Below, one piece after another: positions 15,837-25,034 of a stretch of DNA of 64,000 nt. The notes beneath the pieces are model-generated. The model was not told where the DNA came from. It saw only the letters and a list, made by a program, of their open reading frames with translations, and ran no database searches. Both the position numbers and the translations under genes were made by a program. The DNA is from Pseudomonadota bacterium (GTDB lineage Bacteria > Pseudomonadota > Gammaproteobacteria > Burkholderiales > Burkholderiaceae_B), in contig JAFAEO010000068.1 in the NCBI GenBank assembly GCA_023423975.1, positions 38,791-102,790 on the forward strand, written 5' to 3'. How positions within the stretch are numbered: the first letter of the stretch is position 1; every line of letters starts with the position of its first letter.

Positions 15837-17546
15837 TCAGCCCGATTTCGCCTGTAATGCGCCTTCGATCGCCGCCATCCAGATCTCAACAGCCCTGGCG
15901 CCACCATCAGCCACCCCTAGTACGCGATCTCCAAGATAAGTAGCTCGCCCCAGCGCAGGCTTCATATTAGCAGTACTCATGGCACCCTCACCAGCTGCCT
16001 TGACTGCAATCTCGAATGCTTTTTGTGCCGAAGCGCCCTCGTTCAGCGCCTTTAGCCATTCGGCGGAGGCCGGAGCCAAAGCGTCAAACATGGTTCGGTC
16101 ACCAATTTTAGCGCCTCCAAGGTCAGAAACCGCTGCCGTAGCAACGGCAAATGCCTGCTGCCAGTGTCTGGCCGTCGGCAAATCTAAATTGGCAAGTTCT
16201 CGTCCGGCTCGCATTAAGGCGGTCGCGTAGAAAGGACCCGAGCTGCCGCCAATAGCCCCCTGCAATGCATGCGCCACAGAAACCAGCGCTGCTTCAGGTG
16301 TAGCCGTGGACGAAACAGGCATTTCCCGCATGGCCTTGGCCGCCCGCAGCATACTCACGCCAAGGTCTCCGTCGCCAGCTTTGCTGTCAAGTTCAGTCAA
16401 TTCAGTTTCTGCAGATTCAAGGGCATTTGCAACCTTATTAATGACCTGTCGAATCAACCCTTGCAGCGGACCCAACTTCAAGCTGCTGAAATCGGGCGCT
16501 TGCCTCTTGCAGACGTCAATTAATCTCTGATCGCTGGGTATACTGCAGGAGGGTCTCCAGGCAGGCGCATCCGTGGCTTCATCAAGTAATTTCAGCCAAT
16601 CCGCTTCTACAGGCAACACTGTGATCGATACGCCAGGCATCTCGAGTGCGGTCATGAAGTCACCCATATAGATGCGAGAGACTTTAAAGCCCTGCTCCCG
16701 CAGTCTTGACCACGCCCGACGGACCACTACCAACAGCTCCATCAAAGGAGTGCCACCCAGCCCATTAACCATAAGAACGCACTCGCCGAATCCAGACTGG
16801 CTGATCTCGCTCACTACGGTTTGTACTAGCGTGTCGGTAATCTTGTCCGCGCTCATCATGGCTTCCTGCCGCACACCTCTTTCACCATGAATTCCCAAGC
16901 CGAATTCGATTTGATCTTCGGCCAATTCGAAACCTGGCCGTCCTGCCGCGGGTACGGTGCATGGCCCCAGGCCCACACCCATCGTGCCCAGGTCATTGGC
17001 AACGCGTCTTCCCAGTAAAGCCAGATCTGATAAAGACGTTCCCCTACGCGCAGCGGCCCCGACTATCTTGTGAACTAAAACCGTACCCGCCAGGCCGCGG
17101 CGCCGATCTCGTGGCGTGATGTCCTTGAGCGATACGTCGTCGGCCACGACAACGACCTCTGTTGGTATGCCTTGTGCTGTTGCCAGCTCAGCAGCCAAAC
17201 CAAAGTTGAGCCTATCGCCGGTATAATTCTTGACAATAAGCAAGGCACCAGCAGGCCCTGCCACCGTAAGGATAGCCGCTAGTATTGAATCGACATCGGG
17301 AGATGTAAAAACGTCGCCAGCCACAGCGGCAGACAACATGCCATTGCCGACATACCCGGCATGCGCCGGCTCATGACCACTGCCCCCTCCCGAAATAACC
17401 GCAACCTTCCGTTCAGCACCTGCGGGCAGGTCACGATAGATAACGACATTTGCGTTCGACGCCAGCAGCAACTTTTCAGAGCATAGTGTCAACCCCTCGA
17501 GCATTTCCCGAACAGTTCTAGCTGGATCGTTGATAAGCTTCTTCAT
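15837..17546 (-). CDS. Fused DhaK-DhaL ATP-dependent dihydroxyacetone-type kinase
   Basis: The 569-residue protein joins a DhaK domain (1-330) and a DhaL domain (about 365-565), the single-chain ATP-dependent form. DhaK shows GGGSGHEP at 53-60 and the substrate-linking His220 in GLGIHGERG. DhaL shows the Mg-ATP aspartates D387, D392 and D394 in LDSKAGDGDLG. Such kinases phosphorylate dihydroxyacetone and often D-glyceraldehyde; relatives act on erythrulose. The gene follows a TRAP transporter and an aldolase, so its substrate is plausibly the triose or short aldehyde released in the pathway. No glycerol dehydrogenase or PTS-type DhaM is present. Confidence 0.9.
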   Translation of the reverse strand: MKKLINDPARTVREMLEGLTLCSEKLLLASNANVVIYRDLPAGAERKVAVISGGGSGHEPAHAGYVGNGMLSAAVAGDVFTSPDVDSILAAILTVAGPAGALLIVKNYTGDRLNFGLAAELATAQGIPTEVVVVADDVSLKDITPRDRRRGLAGTVLVHKIVGAAARRGTSLSDLALLGRRVANDLGTMGVGLGPCTVPAAGRPGFELAEDQIEFGLGIHGERGVRQEAMMSADKITDTLVQTVVSEISQSGFGECVLMVNGLGGTPLMELLVVVRRAWSRLREQGFKVSRIYMGDFMTALEMPGVSITVLPVEADWLKLLDEATDAPAWRPSCSIPSDQRLIDVCKRQAPDFSSLKLGPLQGLIRQVINKVANALESAETELTELDSKAGDGDLGVSMLRAAKAMREMPVSSTATPEAALVSVAHALQGAIGGSSGPFYATALMRAGRELANLDLPTARHWQQAFAVATAAVSDLGGAKIGDRTMFDALAPASAEWLKALNEGASAQKAFEIAVKAAGEGAMSTANMKPALGRATYLGDRVLGVADGGARAVEIWMAAIEGALQAKSG

Positions 17547-17579
17547 AAGCTCTCCTTATCGGTTAAACATTATGCGGCG

Positions 17580-18845
17580 CTATGTAGTCAGCCACAGCGA
17601 AAGCCAAGGTATCGCCGTCACCAGAGCCAGCGCGACAACCATGGTGAAGACAACATGAAGAATATACGGAAAGCAATGCTCAATTTGTATGTTGATTAAT
17701 TTGGTTGTAACAAACAAGTTGACAGACAAAGGCGGCGTTGCTCCGCCAATAGCCAAACCGAGCATCAGAATCGCGCCAAAATGCACTGGGTCCATGTCGA
17801 TGGTGGTGACCAGTGTCATGAAAATGGGCGTCATGATGACAATTATGGCAATTGTCTCCATAAAGGTGCCAAGTAGAAGTATGAACCCCACTAACATCAC
17901 CAACACGACAAATTCGCTGGGTGCTACAGCAATAATAAATGAGCTGAGCATTTGCGGAATCTTTTCCATTGCCATGACCCATGAAAAGGGACTTGAGGCG
18001 GCAATAACGAAAAGAATGATGGCGCTTCCCTTGGCCGAGCGGATGAAGACCGAGCATAAATCGCGAAAGCTCAGTTCCTTGTAAACCATGGTCGAAAGGA
18101 CCAAAGCATACGCCACGGCGACGACCGCGGATTCGGTGGGAGTAAACAGTCCTGACATGATGCCGCCCAGAATGATGGCAGGCATCAATAACGGCAATAT
18201 ACTACCCTTTAAAGCAACAAGCAGTTCAGTATTACTGCTGCGCTTTTCGGTTTTTGGAAAATTCCTGACTCTCGCTGCCCACATGGCATAGACTATGAGA
18301 AGCAGAACCGTGAGAATTCCGGGCAGAATACCCGCCAGGAACAAGTCACCGATTGGTACCCCCGCAGAAACCCCAAAAATAACCATGGGCAGGCTGGGAG
18401 GAATCACAATACCGAGCGAACCGGCACCAGCCATGATGGAAGCCACAAAGCCCTTGTCATAGCCCTTTTTAACCATTTCGGGTTGAATAATCGAGCCGAC
18501 TGCAGCACAAGTTGCCGCTCCTGAACCTGATATAGAGGAAAAAAAAGCGGATGCCACGACACCAGACATAGCCAGCCCGCCTCGAACATGCCCCAGTAAA
18601 GCGTGGGCCAGATTCATCAGCCGACTAGTTGTACCGTATGCCATGAGGTTTCCTGCCAGTATGAACAAAGGCAAGGCAAGTAAGGGAAAAGAGTCTACCC
18701 CCGCCACCATTCTTTGCACAACTACGCCAGGAGCAGGAAACCCGTCGAGCAAGAGAAATAGAAAGGCGGCGATGGAGATGGAAAACCCAATGGGTATCCC
18801 TATCAATATGGCGACGATTAGTATTCCAAAGAAAGCAATCAGCAT
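17580..18845 (-). CDS. TRAP transporter large permease, DctM type
   Basis: The 421-residue polytopic protein is mostly hydrophobic with the TRAP large-subunit pattern: IGIPIGFSISIAAF near the start, SISGSGAATCAAVGSI near 100 and PPSLPMVIFG near 150. DctM carries the sodium-coupled transport path. Its ATG shares one base with the stop of the small permease gene (TAATG), indicating translational coupling. Length is normal. It acts with the receptor and small subunit encoded upstream. Confidence 0.94.
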   Translation of the reverse strand: MLIAFFGILIVAILIGIPIGFSISIAAFLFLLLDGFPAPGVVVQRMVAGVDSFPLLALPLFILAGNLMAYGTTSRLMNLAHALLGHVRGGLAMSGVVASAFFSSISGSGAATCAAVGSIIQPEMVKKGYDKGFVASIMAGAGSLGIVIPPSLPMVIFGVSAGVPIGDLFLAGILPGILTVLLLIVYAMWAARVRNFPKTEKRSSNTELLVALKGSILPLLMPAIILGGIMSGLFTPTESAVVAVAYALVLSTMVYKELSFRDLCSVFIRSAKGSAIILFVIAASSPFSWVMAMEKIPQMLSSFIIAVAPSEFVVLVMLVGFILLLGTFMETIAIIVIMTPIFMTLVTTIDMDPVHFGAILMLGLAIGGATPPLSVNLFVTTKLINIQIEHCFPYILHVVFTMVVALALVTAIPWLSLWLTT

Positions 18846-19336
18846 TAGGCAACCTCTTCTGGAGTTTCTACCTGCTCATTATTCAGTAGCGCCTTGATGT
18901 CCATCAGCAGGTAGAAAATCATGAAAACACCCGCCAAAGGTAAGGATAGGACGATGTAACCGAACGGAATGTTCATGGCCGCCGTCTGGACCATCATCTC
19001 GGTTTGGACCGTGATGATGCTGTTTTTCAGCAGAACGACAACAAACGCAATGAGGATAAGGTTGACTGCAATGTAGCCGTAACGTTCAATACTCTTGGGT
19101 AGCAAGCGTACGAAAAAATTAATTTGTATATGCGACCGCTCCTTGATAGCTAAAGCGGCTCCTACAAACGTAATCCAAATCATTGCGTAGCGCGCAAACT
19201 CGGAAGTCCACGGCAAAGAGATCTCGAACACGAAACGCAGCACCACCTCGAGCAGCAGAGCCGCGGCCATCGTTGCCAACAAGGCGCCAACAAGGTATTC
19301 CAGCGCATAGGTCAAGACATTAAGGGTTGCTTTCAT
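18845..19336 (-). CDS. TRAP transporter small permease, DctQ type
   Basis: This 163-residue protein has four membrane helices and the DctQ pattern, including the LPWTSEFARYAMIWITFVGAA segment (residues about 41-61) that is conserved in the small subunit. It supports the DctM permease in the inner membrane. It starts 7 nt after the receptor gene and overlaps dctM by one base, so the three transporter genes form a tight unit. Confidence 0.93.
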   Translation of the reverse strand: MKATLNVLTYALEYLVGALLATMAAALLLEVVLRFVFEISLPWTSEFARYAMIWITFVGAALAIKERSHIQINFFVRLLPKSIERYGYIAVNLILIAFVVVLLKNSIITVQTEMMVQTAAMNIPFGYIVLSLPLAGVFMIFYLLMDIKALLNNEQVETPEEVA

Positions 19337-19343
19337 GTTTAGC

Positions 19344-20348
19344 CTATTGGTTATCTTTGATCAACTTGAGCAGTTCGTCGCCATTTTGCCGCACGTAGAC
19401 CTGTTCAGCTTTGGCAGCAGCATCTGCAAAGTCGTCCTTGTCGACCTCATTTATTTGCATGCCTTTTTCTCTCAGGTCACTAACCAGCTTGTCGTCATAG
19501 GCTTTTAAGCTTTCCCGAACCTTATCGCGGTGCTTGCTGGCCAGTTGCATAAGCGACTTCTGGTCTTCTTCGGACAACTTCGAATATACGTCCGGATTAA
19601 TGATCAGTACTCCAGCACCCCACAAATGTCCTGACAGCGACAAATACTTTTGCACTTCAAAGAAGTTTGCGCTGGAAATGATCGACAAGGGGTTTTCCTG
19701 ACCATTTACCGTGCCTTGCTGCAAACCTGTAAACAGCTCCCCGAAACTCATGGACACTGCGCTTGCGCCCATCGCTTTAAACATCTCGAGCCGCATTTTC
19801 GAAGAATCGCTTCGAAAGCGGATGCCTTGCATATCCTTTACCTTCACTATCGGACGGGTATTATTGGTGAAGTGCCGGAAACCATTTTCCCAGTATGACA
19901 GTACCTGGATTTTGTGTCCCCGCAGTATCTCGGAAACCTTGTCGCCAAACTTGCCATCTACCGCTTTGTACGCTTCCTCCCGTGTCTTGAATAAAAAGGG
20001 AATCTCTTCTACACCAAGACGGGCATCCAGCCCCTGGAAAGGGGATATGCCGGGAATCAGCGCCATGTGCAATGCACCCGTCGCCACCTGACTGATCAAT
20101 TCATTATGGGTACCCAGAATTCCATTGCCCATGACATCCAGTTTGACGCGTTGATTTGTGACTTGCGCCAGGTCATCGCCCATTTCAACTAGCGAGGTAT
20201 GCGTTGGATGTGTATCGGGCAGGATATGGCCCACCTTGAATGTGATAGTGGGCTCTGACCCGCCGGCAGTAGAATTCTCGTTTTCCTGCGAGCATCCCAC
20301 TAAAGCAAGTAGCGACGTAAAGATTGCGCCTAATAATATTTTTTTCAT
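19344..20348 (-). CDS. TRAP transporter receptor, DctP type, lipid-anchored
   Basis: The 334-residue DctP-family protein begins MKKILLGAIF and has a lipobox LVGC with the lipidated cysteine at residue 19, so it is probably tethered to a membrane instead of free in the periplasm. The body shows receptor features such as GVEEIPFLFKTREEAY and the YWENGFRHFTN region, with the conserved Arg (GIRFRSD) that binds substrate carboxylates in this family. GGAGGAGC sits just before the ATG at 20348; an ATG four codons earlier is less well placed. The receptor arginine suggests an organic or sugar-acid ligand. Confidence 0.92.
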   Translation of the reverse strand: MKKILLGAIFTSLLALVGCSQENENSTAGGSEPTITFKVGHILPDTHPTHTSLVEMGDDLAQVTNQRVKLDVMGNGILGTHNELISQVATGALHMALIPGISPFQGLDARLGVEEIPFLFKTREEAYKAVDGKFGDKVSEILRGHKIQVLSYWENGFRHFTNNTRPIVKVKDMQGIRFRSDSSKMRLEMFKAMGASAVSMSFGELFTGLQQGTVNGQENPLSIISSANFFEVQKYLSLSGHLWGAGVLIINPDVYSKLSEEDQKSLMQLASKHRDKVRESLKAYDDKLVSDLREKGMQINEVDKDDFADAAAKAEQVYVRQNGDELLKLIKDNQ

Positions 20349-20371
20349 GTGCTCCTCCATTTCTTTAAGGC

Positions 20372-21151
20372 TTATTCGCCCCTGATTAACTGATGTTGTA
20401 GATTCATGTAGTTAGTCAGGAACATTTTGTCGGAACCAACGGTAAAGTACTTGCATCCCACCGAACGCCATTTTTTGATGGATTCAGCAGCCTGATGCAT
20501 ATCGAGGTGGAAATTCGGCAGAAAGAAACTCACGTTTTCTTGGTCACATACCTTGATGGTCTGCGCAATGTGTTCCACGACTTTGGGGTGATCAAGCTGC
20601 CCTCCGATTCCTAAAGACACGGAGAGGTCCATGGGGCCTAACATAATGGCATCCAATCCTTCTGTTTTGGCGATTTCGGGCAGATTTCTTATGCCCGTTT
20701 CTCCCTCAACCAATACCATGACGAGGACATCTTCGTTTGCCTTGGTGGCGTATTCCGCCCAGTCAGTTACCAAATGGTGCCCCACACGGATGAACGGGCA
20801 CGCACCACGATTCCCCTTCGGGTAGTACTTGGTTGCGGCGACCACTTTTTCTGCCTCTGCGCGAGTCGTGATTTGAGGCACCAGGATGCCTTCGGCGCCG
20901 ATATCCAATGCCTTGGTTATCAAATGGTTTTCATTGGCCATCACCCGCACGATGGGGGAAATACGAGAGGCGTTGGCCGCGCGAACCAAGTTCTCAGCGG
21001 CGCCCAGATCGTAAAAACCGTGTTCCGTATCAATGATAGTGAATGCAAATTTGCCGGAGTACCCCAGAATTTCAAGCACCTCTGGACTTCCGGTTTGCGA
21101 CCATGTACCGTAGGCAAAGTCGGATTTAAGAATCTTTTCTTTCAATTTCAT
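20372..21151 (-). CDS. HpcH/HpaI-family class II aldolase
   Basis: The 259-residue TIM-barrel protein carries the family's active site: H44 in DTEHG, R69 in PIVRV, the metal ligands E149 and D175 (LGPMDLS). Members reversibly cleave 2-keto-3-deoxy acids or related 2-keto acids to pyruvate (or oxaloacetate) and an aldehyde, using a divalent metal. Neighbours are a BudC-like dehydrogenase 44 nt upstream and a TRAP receptor 23 nt downstream on the same strand. The aldehyde product is a good candidate substrate for the operon's DhaKL kinase. The exact sugar acid is unknown, and no dehydratase gene is adjacent. Confidence 0.91.
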   Translation of the reverse strand: MKLKEKILKSDFAYGTWSQTGSPEVLEILGYSGKFAFTIIDTEHGFYDLGAAENLVRAANASRISPIVRVMANENHLITKALDIGAEGILVPQITTRAEAEKVVAATKYYPKGNRGACPFIRVGHHLVTDWAEYATKANEDVLVMVLVEGETGIRNLPEIAKTEGLDAIMLGPMDLSVSLGIGGQLDHPKVVEHIAQTIKVCDQENVSFFLPNFHLDMHQAAESIKKWRSVGCKYFTVGSDKMFLTNYMNLQHQLIRGE

Positions 21152-21195
21152 TAGTTTGTCTCCAATGGTAATGGTGAGCCATAAAAACTCACCGG

Positions 21196-21984
21196 TTATG
21201 ACAAGATGACGCCGCCGTCAACAACCAACGACTGACCTGTGATGTAATCTGAATCTTCGGATGCAAGGAATGACACAAGCTTTGCAACATCGCTAGGTAG
21301 CCCCACCCGACCGAGCGGGATCTTTTCGACACGCTTCTTTAGGGTCTCTCCCTTTTTCGCGTTTACATAGACGCCCATTTTTTCGTCGATCATGTCCCAC
21401 ATGCCCGTATCAACGGCGCCTGGGCAATATGCGTTGACCGTGATCCCATGTTTGGCTAGCTCAAGTGCGGCCGATTGGGTAATGCCGACCACTGAAAACT
21501 TGGTGCCGACATAAGCGGCGAGATATTCCACCCCGCGCTTTCCGCCTGCACTGGCAGCGTTGATTATTTTCCCGCCATGCCCCTGTTTAATCATCAGCCG
21601 TGCAGCGGCTTGTACGCAGTTAATGACGCCGAACACATTGATGCTGAAAATGCGTTGCAAATCGTCTTCGGTAAAGTCAAGAAAGGGCTTCACGATATTG
21701 ATGCCAGCATTACATACGATGGTGTCTAGCGAACCTAGTTCGCCGGCGATCTTGTCGACCATGGCATTCACGGACGCACGATTGCTGACATCGGCGTCCG
21801 CCGTTACGGCGCGCCGACCTTTAGCAATAATTTCTGCAGCAACAGTTGTTGCTGCTACGTTGTCAATATCATTGACGGCTATATCGTAGCCATCATCGCA
21901 AAGCCTTAAAGCAATTGCCTTGCCAATGCCGGCACCTGCGCCGGTCACTAATGCAACTTTCCGTATTTCATCGTTATTGGGCAT
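21196..21984 (-). CDS. SDR dehydrogenase, acetoin/butanediol dehydrogenase (BudC)-like
   Basis: This 262-residue classical SDR has TGAGAGIG near residue 15, the NAG motif in the middle and Y-x-x-x-K in YVGTKFSV. GHGGKIINA before it, then GITVNAYCPG and YITGQSLVVDGG, resemble the BudC/acetoin reductase group, which act on vicinal diols and hydroxyketones with NAD. Upstream in-frame ATGs at 22020 and 22053 exist; 21984 is preferred because it gives the usual SDR N-terminus. As first gene of the seven-gene operon it could make the first oxidation of an imported polyol or sugar acid. Confidence 0.87.
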   Translation of the reverse strand: MPNNDEIRKVALVTGAGAGIGKAIALRLCDDGYDIAVNDIDNVAATTVAAEIIAKGRRAVTADADVSNRASVNAMVDKIAGELGSLDTIVCNAGINIVKPFLDFTEDDLQRIFSINVFGVINCVQAAARLMIKQGHGGKIINAASAGGKRGVEYLAAYVGTKFSVVGITQSAALELAKHGITVNAYCPGAVDTGMWDMIDEKMGVYVNAKKGETLKKRVEKIPLGRVGLPSDVAKLVSFLASEDSDYITGQSLVVDGGVILS

Positions 21985-22138
21985 TTCTCGTCGTTTTAAA
22001 AAAGGTTGAATAATCCCCATGGCGTATGAGGGCAGCGGTTTGACTGCTGTCATCGATCAGATTGAGTGAGGTCTTCTGTGTCCACAACAACAATCAGAGT
22101 GGTTTTTTTATTTATTGATCAATCCAAATAGATAAGGT

Positions 22139-22155
22139 CATCAGATGAGCTGATG
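22139..22155. promoter_or_regulatory. Inverted repeat upstream of the catabolic operon
   Basis: CATCAG (22139-22144) and CTGATG (22150-22155) are perfect 6-bp arms around a 5-nt spacer, about 155 nt before the first gene of the operon. A FadR/FCD dimer site is a possible reading; the assignment is weak. Confidence 0.3.
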
Positions 22156-22981
22156 TATAAGTATATGAACTGACGACATGTTTGTCAACGTTATTTGGTG
22201 ACGATGTCCGTATCCGGATCATCTTAATAGAGTCGCTCGGTAGAGAAACTCGGGAATATCTGACAGCCCTCAATACCGGCAATGCAGGCGGGTTAGCCTC
22301 TGTGCATGACAATCACGCATCCAGTATTTTCACCGGAGTGCGGACTTGGCAAAAAAGTCAGAAACCGGCAAACGATGGATTACCAATATCTTTTGAATAC
22401 CGCCAAGAAGACGATCGATATCGTGTGCTTTTGCCGAGGAAGTGTTTGACGGCCACGCGCAGGGTTATGCAAAGAGGTAAAGGCACACAAGCCAGAACAT
22501 TCAACCCTGCGCCCTATGAGTAAGTGCGGGCTAGTTCACACAAATAAACAAATCACTCAATCTATTAAAATTATTAGAATTTATAAAAAATAGACTGAAA
22601 TTGTTAAGTTAAACTCAATATTATCGACTTTTAAGGCAAACACGGTGTGAGACCGGATCACGAAACGTAAAGATCAAATCTTGACACTGCGTCTACGACA
22701 TCTACTCTATTCCCGCACGAGATACGTGACGCAGTAGACGAGGGATTGTCTTTGGGGAGACAGCCAGTAAACCTGAAACAGTCGCTGTTGCTCCCGAGGT
22801 ACAAGCTGGTCGAGAGCAATCAGTGAACACGGGTTCCTAACAGCAACGCATCCAGGGCTTTGAGCGAATTGAGGTCAAGTGTATTGATATTCATAAAATG
22901 GATTATGAAAATATATGGTATCTATTTGAAGATAAATACACTCAATATACGATTTATGAAAAGTACAAATCTTATGCAAAG
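22156..22981. other. Intergenic stretch without a convincing gene
   Basis: This part of the gap between the catabolic operon and ssb becomes very AT-rich after about 22520. Short open frames exist on both strands (for example 22182-22523 and a C-terminal-looking frame ending near 23029 on the plus strand) but none has a ribosome site plus recognisable similarity. Decayed gene pieces are possible. Confidence 0.4.
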
Positions 22982-23020
22982 AAAAAAGCCTTCGAGTTGT
23001 TTACACAGTTCGAAGGCTTT
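22982..23020 (-). terminator. Rho-independent terminator of ssb
   Basis: AAAGCCTTCGA (22985-22995) and TCGAAGGCTTT (23010-23020) form an 11-bp perfect stem. Read on the minus strand it ends in six T residues and lies about 80 nt after the ssb stop, so it should terminate ssb transcription. Confidence 0.75.
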
Positions 23021-23101
23021 AAACTTTAATTTTCTTATTTAATTCAAGGAATTACTATAAGATATATCCAGAATAAATTAACACAAATTACTTTATGTCA
23101 T

Positions 23102-23611
23102 TCAAAACGGAATATCGTCGTCCATGTCCATGATATTGGCCGCAGGCTTTTGCGCAGGACGCTGCTGTTGCGGTGCCTGGCTGCGCTGCTGGGGTGCCTG
23201 GCGTTGTTGCGGAGCGGAATAAGACTCATCGCCACCAAAACCGCCATCGTCCATGCCGCCAGTACCTGTACTTTCGCGACCACCCAGCATTTGCATCTGG
23301 TCTGCCACGATTTCGGTTGAGTAACGGTCTGCGCCCGTGTCCTTGTCCTGCCACTTGCGGGTTTTCAGACGGCCTTCGACATAAACCGGGCGACCTTTCT
23401 TGAGGTATTCGCCGGCGATTTCGGCCAGACGGTTATAGAACACCACGCGATGCCATTCGGTTTCCTCACGGCGCTCGCCCGAATTCTTGTCTTTCCAGTT
23501 TGAGGTAGTGGCAATGGAGACGTTGCAGATGGCCGCGCCATCTGGTGAATAGCGAATTTCCGGGTCGCGTCCCAGATTGCCGACGAGTATGACTTTGTTG
23601 ACTGATGCCAT
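23102..23611 (-). CDS. ssb: Single-stranded DNA-binding protein
   Basis: The 169-residue protein has an OB-fold at residues 1-110, beginning MASVNKVILVGNLGRDPEIR with WHRVV and YVEGRLKTRKW, followed by a Gln/Pro/Gly-rich linker and the acidic tip MDDDIPF that recruits partner repair and replication proteins. Length and layout match proteobacterial SSB. It lies downstream of an MFS gene on the same strand (91-nt gap) and near uvrA, an order seen in Bordetella relatives. AGGAT precedes the ATG. Confidence 0.98.
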   Translation of the reverse strand: MASVNKVILVGNLGRDPEIRYSPDGAAICNVSIATTSNWKDKNSGERREETEWHRVVFYNRLAEIAGEYLKKGRPVYVEGRLKTRKWQDKDTGADRYSTEIVADQMQMLGGRESTGTGGMDDGGFGGDESYSAPQQRQAPQQRSQAPQQQRPAQKPAANIMDMDDDIPF

Positions 23612-23702
23612 GGTTAAATCCTGACTGTAGATGGTAATCAGAACAGTATATTAACTGCCCTTACCGGCTTGCACAATTGGGTCATTATAGCCACCACGGG
23701 CT

Positions 23703-24920
23703 TTACGTAGGAGATTTGAAGCTTCTGGCGGTAAAGAACCAGACGGCAGCCAGTGCCGCGCCCATGAGGAAAACGGCCGGCACACCCGTGTAGCGGGCCA
23801 GCAGGCCGCCTACCGCGCCCCCGGCGGCAACACCCAATGCCTGAGACATATTATAAAACCCCAGAGCCAGCCCCTTATGCTCTGCCGGGGCGACGCGCGA
23901 TACCAGCGACGGCTGCAACGCTTCCAGAATATTGAATGCCACGAAATAGCCCACGAAGAGCACCACAATGGCGGCAAACGAATGGGTCGCAAAAGCCATG
24001 ATGGCCATGACGATGGCCAGACCGGCTACGCTCCACTCCAGGCTTTGCTTGTGCACGTGCCGCGTTTCCGTGTAGAAAACGACCGGCACCATGGCCACAA
24101 ATGAGGCCAGAATCACGGGCAGGTAGACTTTCCAGAGCGTACCTGTGGTCAACCCACCTAACCCGATCAGCAGTGGCGGCGCCACCACGAAAATGGACAT
24201 CAGGATGCAGTGCAGGCAGAACACCCCAAAATTCAGGCGCAACAGGTCGCCGTTTTTCAGGACATCTTGCGCACGTGACTGGATGGCGGGTGTCTGCAAA
24301 GGGGCTACCGGTACAATAAACGTGGCCAGCAGCAGGCTGACAAAGCCCAGCAGGGAAATAACCCAGAACAAGCCCGACAGGCCGCTATATTCGACCAGCA
24401 AGGGCGCGAGCACCAGCGCCAGGGCAAACGAAATGCCAATGGAGCCGCCCACCATGGCCATGGCGCGGGTGCGCACTTCCGGGCGCGTCGCGTCTGCCAC
24501 CCAGGCGGTAATGGCCGCGGAAATGGCGCCCAACCCCTGGATGGAACGGCCAATGATAACGCCGGTCACCGAATCACTGAGGGCGCAGATGATGCCGCCG
24601 ATGATGAACAGCACCATACCGCCAATAATGACCGGGCGACGTCCGAAACGGTCCGACGCCATGCCCAGCGGAATCTGCAAAATGGCCTGAGTCAGGCCAT
24701 ACGCGCCGATGGCTGCGCCTACCAGGGCCGCATTGCTACCGCCGGTCAGGCTTTTGGCCGCATCGGCAAAAACCGGGGTCAGCAGGAACAGGCCCAGCAT
24801 GCGAACCGCAAAAAGCAACGCCAGCGTCGTGCTGGCACGGCGTTCAGTGGGCGTAAGTTTGAGTTTAGCCGGTTTGGCAGCATCTGCTTGAGCGGGTTGA
24901 CTTGGCGCAGCGGAATTCAT
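23703..24920 (-). CDS. MFS transporter, drug-efflux type
   Basis: This 405-residue protein has about twelve membrane helices and the MFS loop 2-3 motif (GMASDRFGRRPVI, near residue 85). The pattern, including ADATRPEVRTRAM between helices, is that of YajR/MdtG-type exporters. The N-terminal 30 residues are a soluble Ala/Pro/Lys-rich tail. It lies between ssb and the divergent uvrA; a generic efflux role is all that can be said. Confidence 0.88.
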   Translation of the reverse strand: MNSAAPSQPAQADAAKPAKLKLTPTERRASTTLALLFAVRMLGLFLLTPVFADAAKSLTGGSNAALVGAAIGAYGLTQAILQIPLGMASDRFGRRPVIIGGMVLFIIGGIICALSDSVTGVIIGRSIQGLGAISAAITAWVADATRPEVRTRAMAMVGGSIGISFALALVLAPLLVEYSGLSGLFWVISLLGFVSLLLATFIVPVAPLQTPAIQSRAQDVLKNGDLLRLNFGVFCLHCILMSIFVVAPPLLIGLGGLTTGTLWKVYLPVILASFVAMVPVVFYTETRHVHKQSLEWSVAGLAIVMAIMAFATHSFAAIVVLFVGYFVAFNILEALQPSLVSRVAPAEHKGLALGFYNMSQALGVAAGGAVGGLLARYTGVPAVFLMGAALAAVWFFTARSFKSPT

Positions 24921-25034
24921 TCAGCAAATAAAAAGACAAAGTGGGAGGAAGGTATAACTGGCATTGACACCTGCGTTATAGTAATGGATTAGTCCGAGAA
25001 AAACCCAGTTCGTTCAACAGGAAAAGATAATTTC

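Noticed and set aside
22182..22523. A 113-codon plus-strand open frame upstream of ssb
   Set aside because: It has no ribosome site, no recognisable family and an unlikely composition; it lies over the promoter side of the catabolic operon.
22841..23027. AT-rich plus-strand open frame containing MDYENIWYLFEDKY
   Set aside because: Its last third is the ssb terminator hairpin read in the other direction, it has no ribosome site, and it matches no family I know.
24921..25034. LexA (SOS) box before uvrA
   Set aside because: No CTG-N10-CAG pattern was found in the uvrA upstream region.
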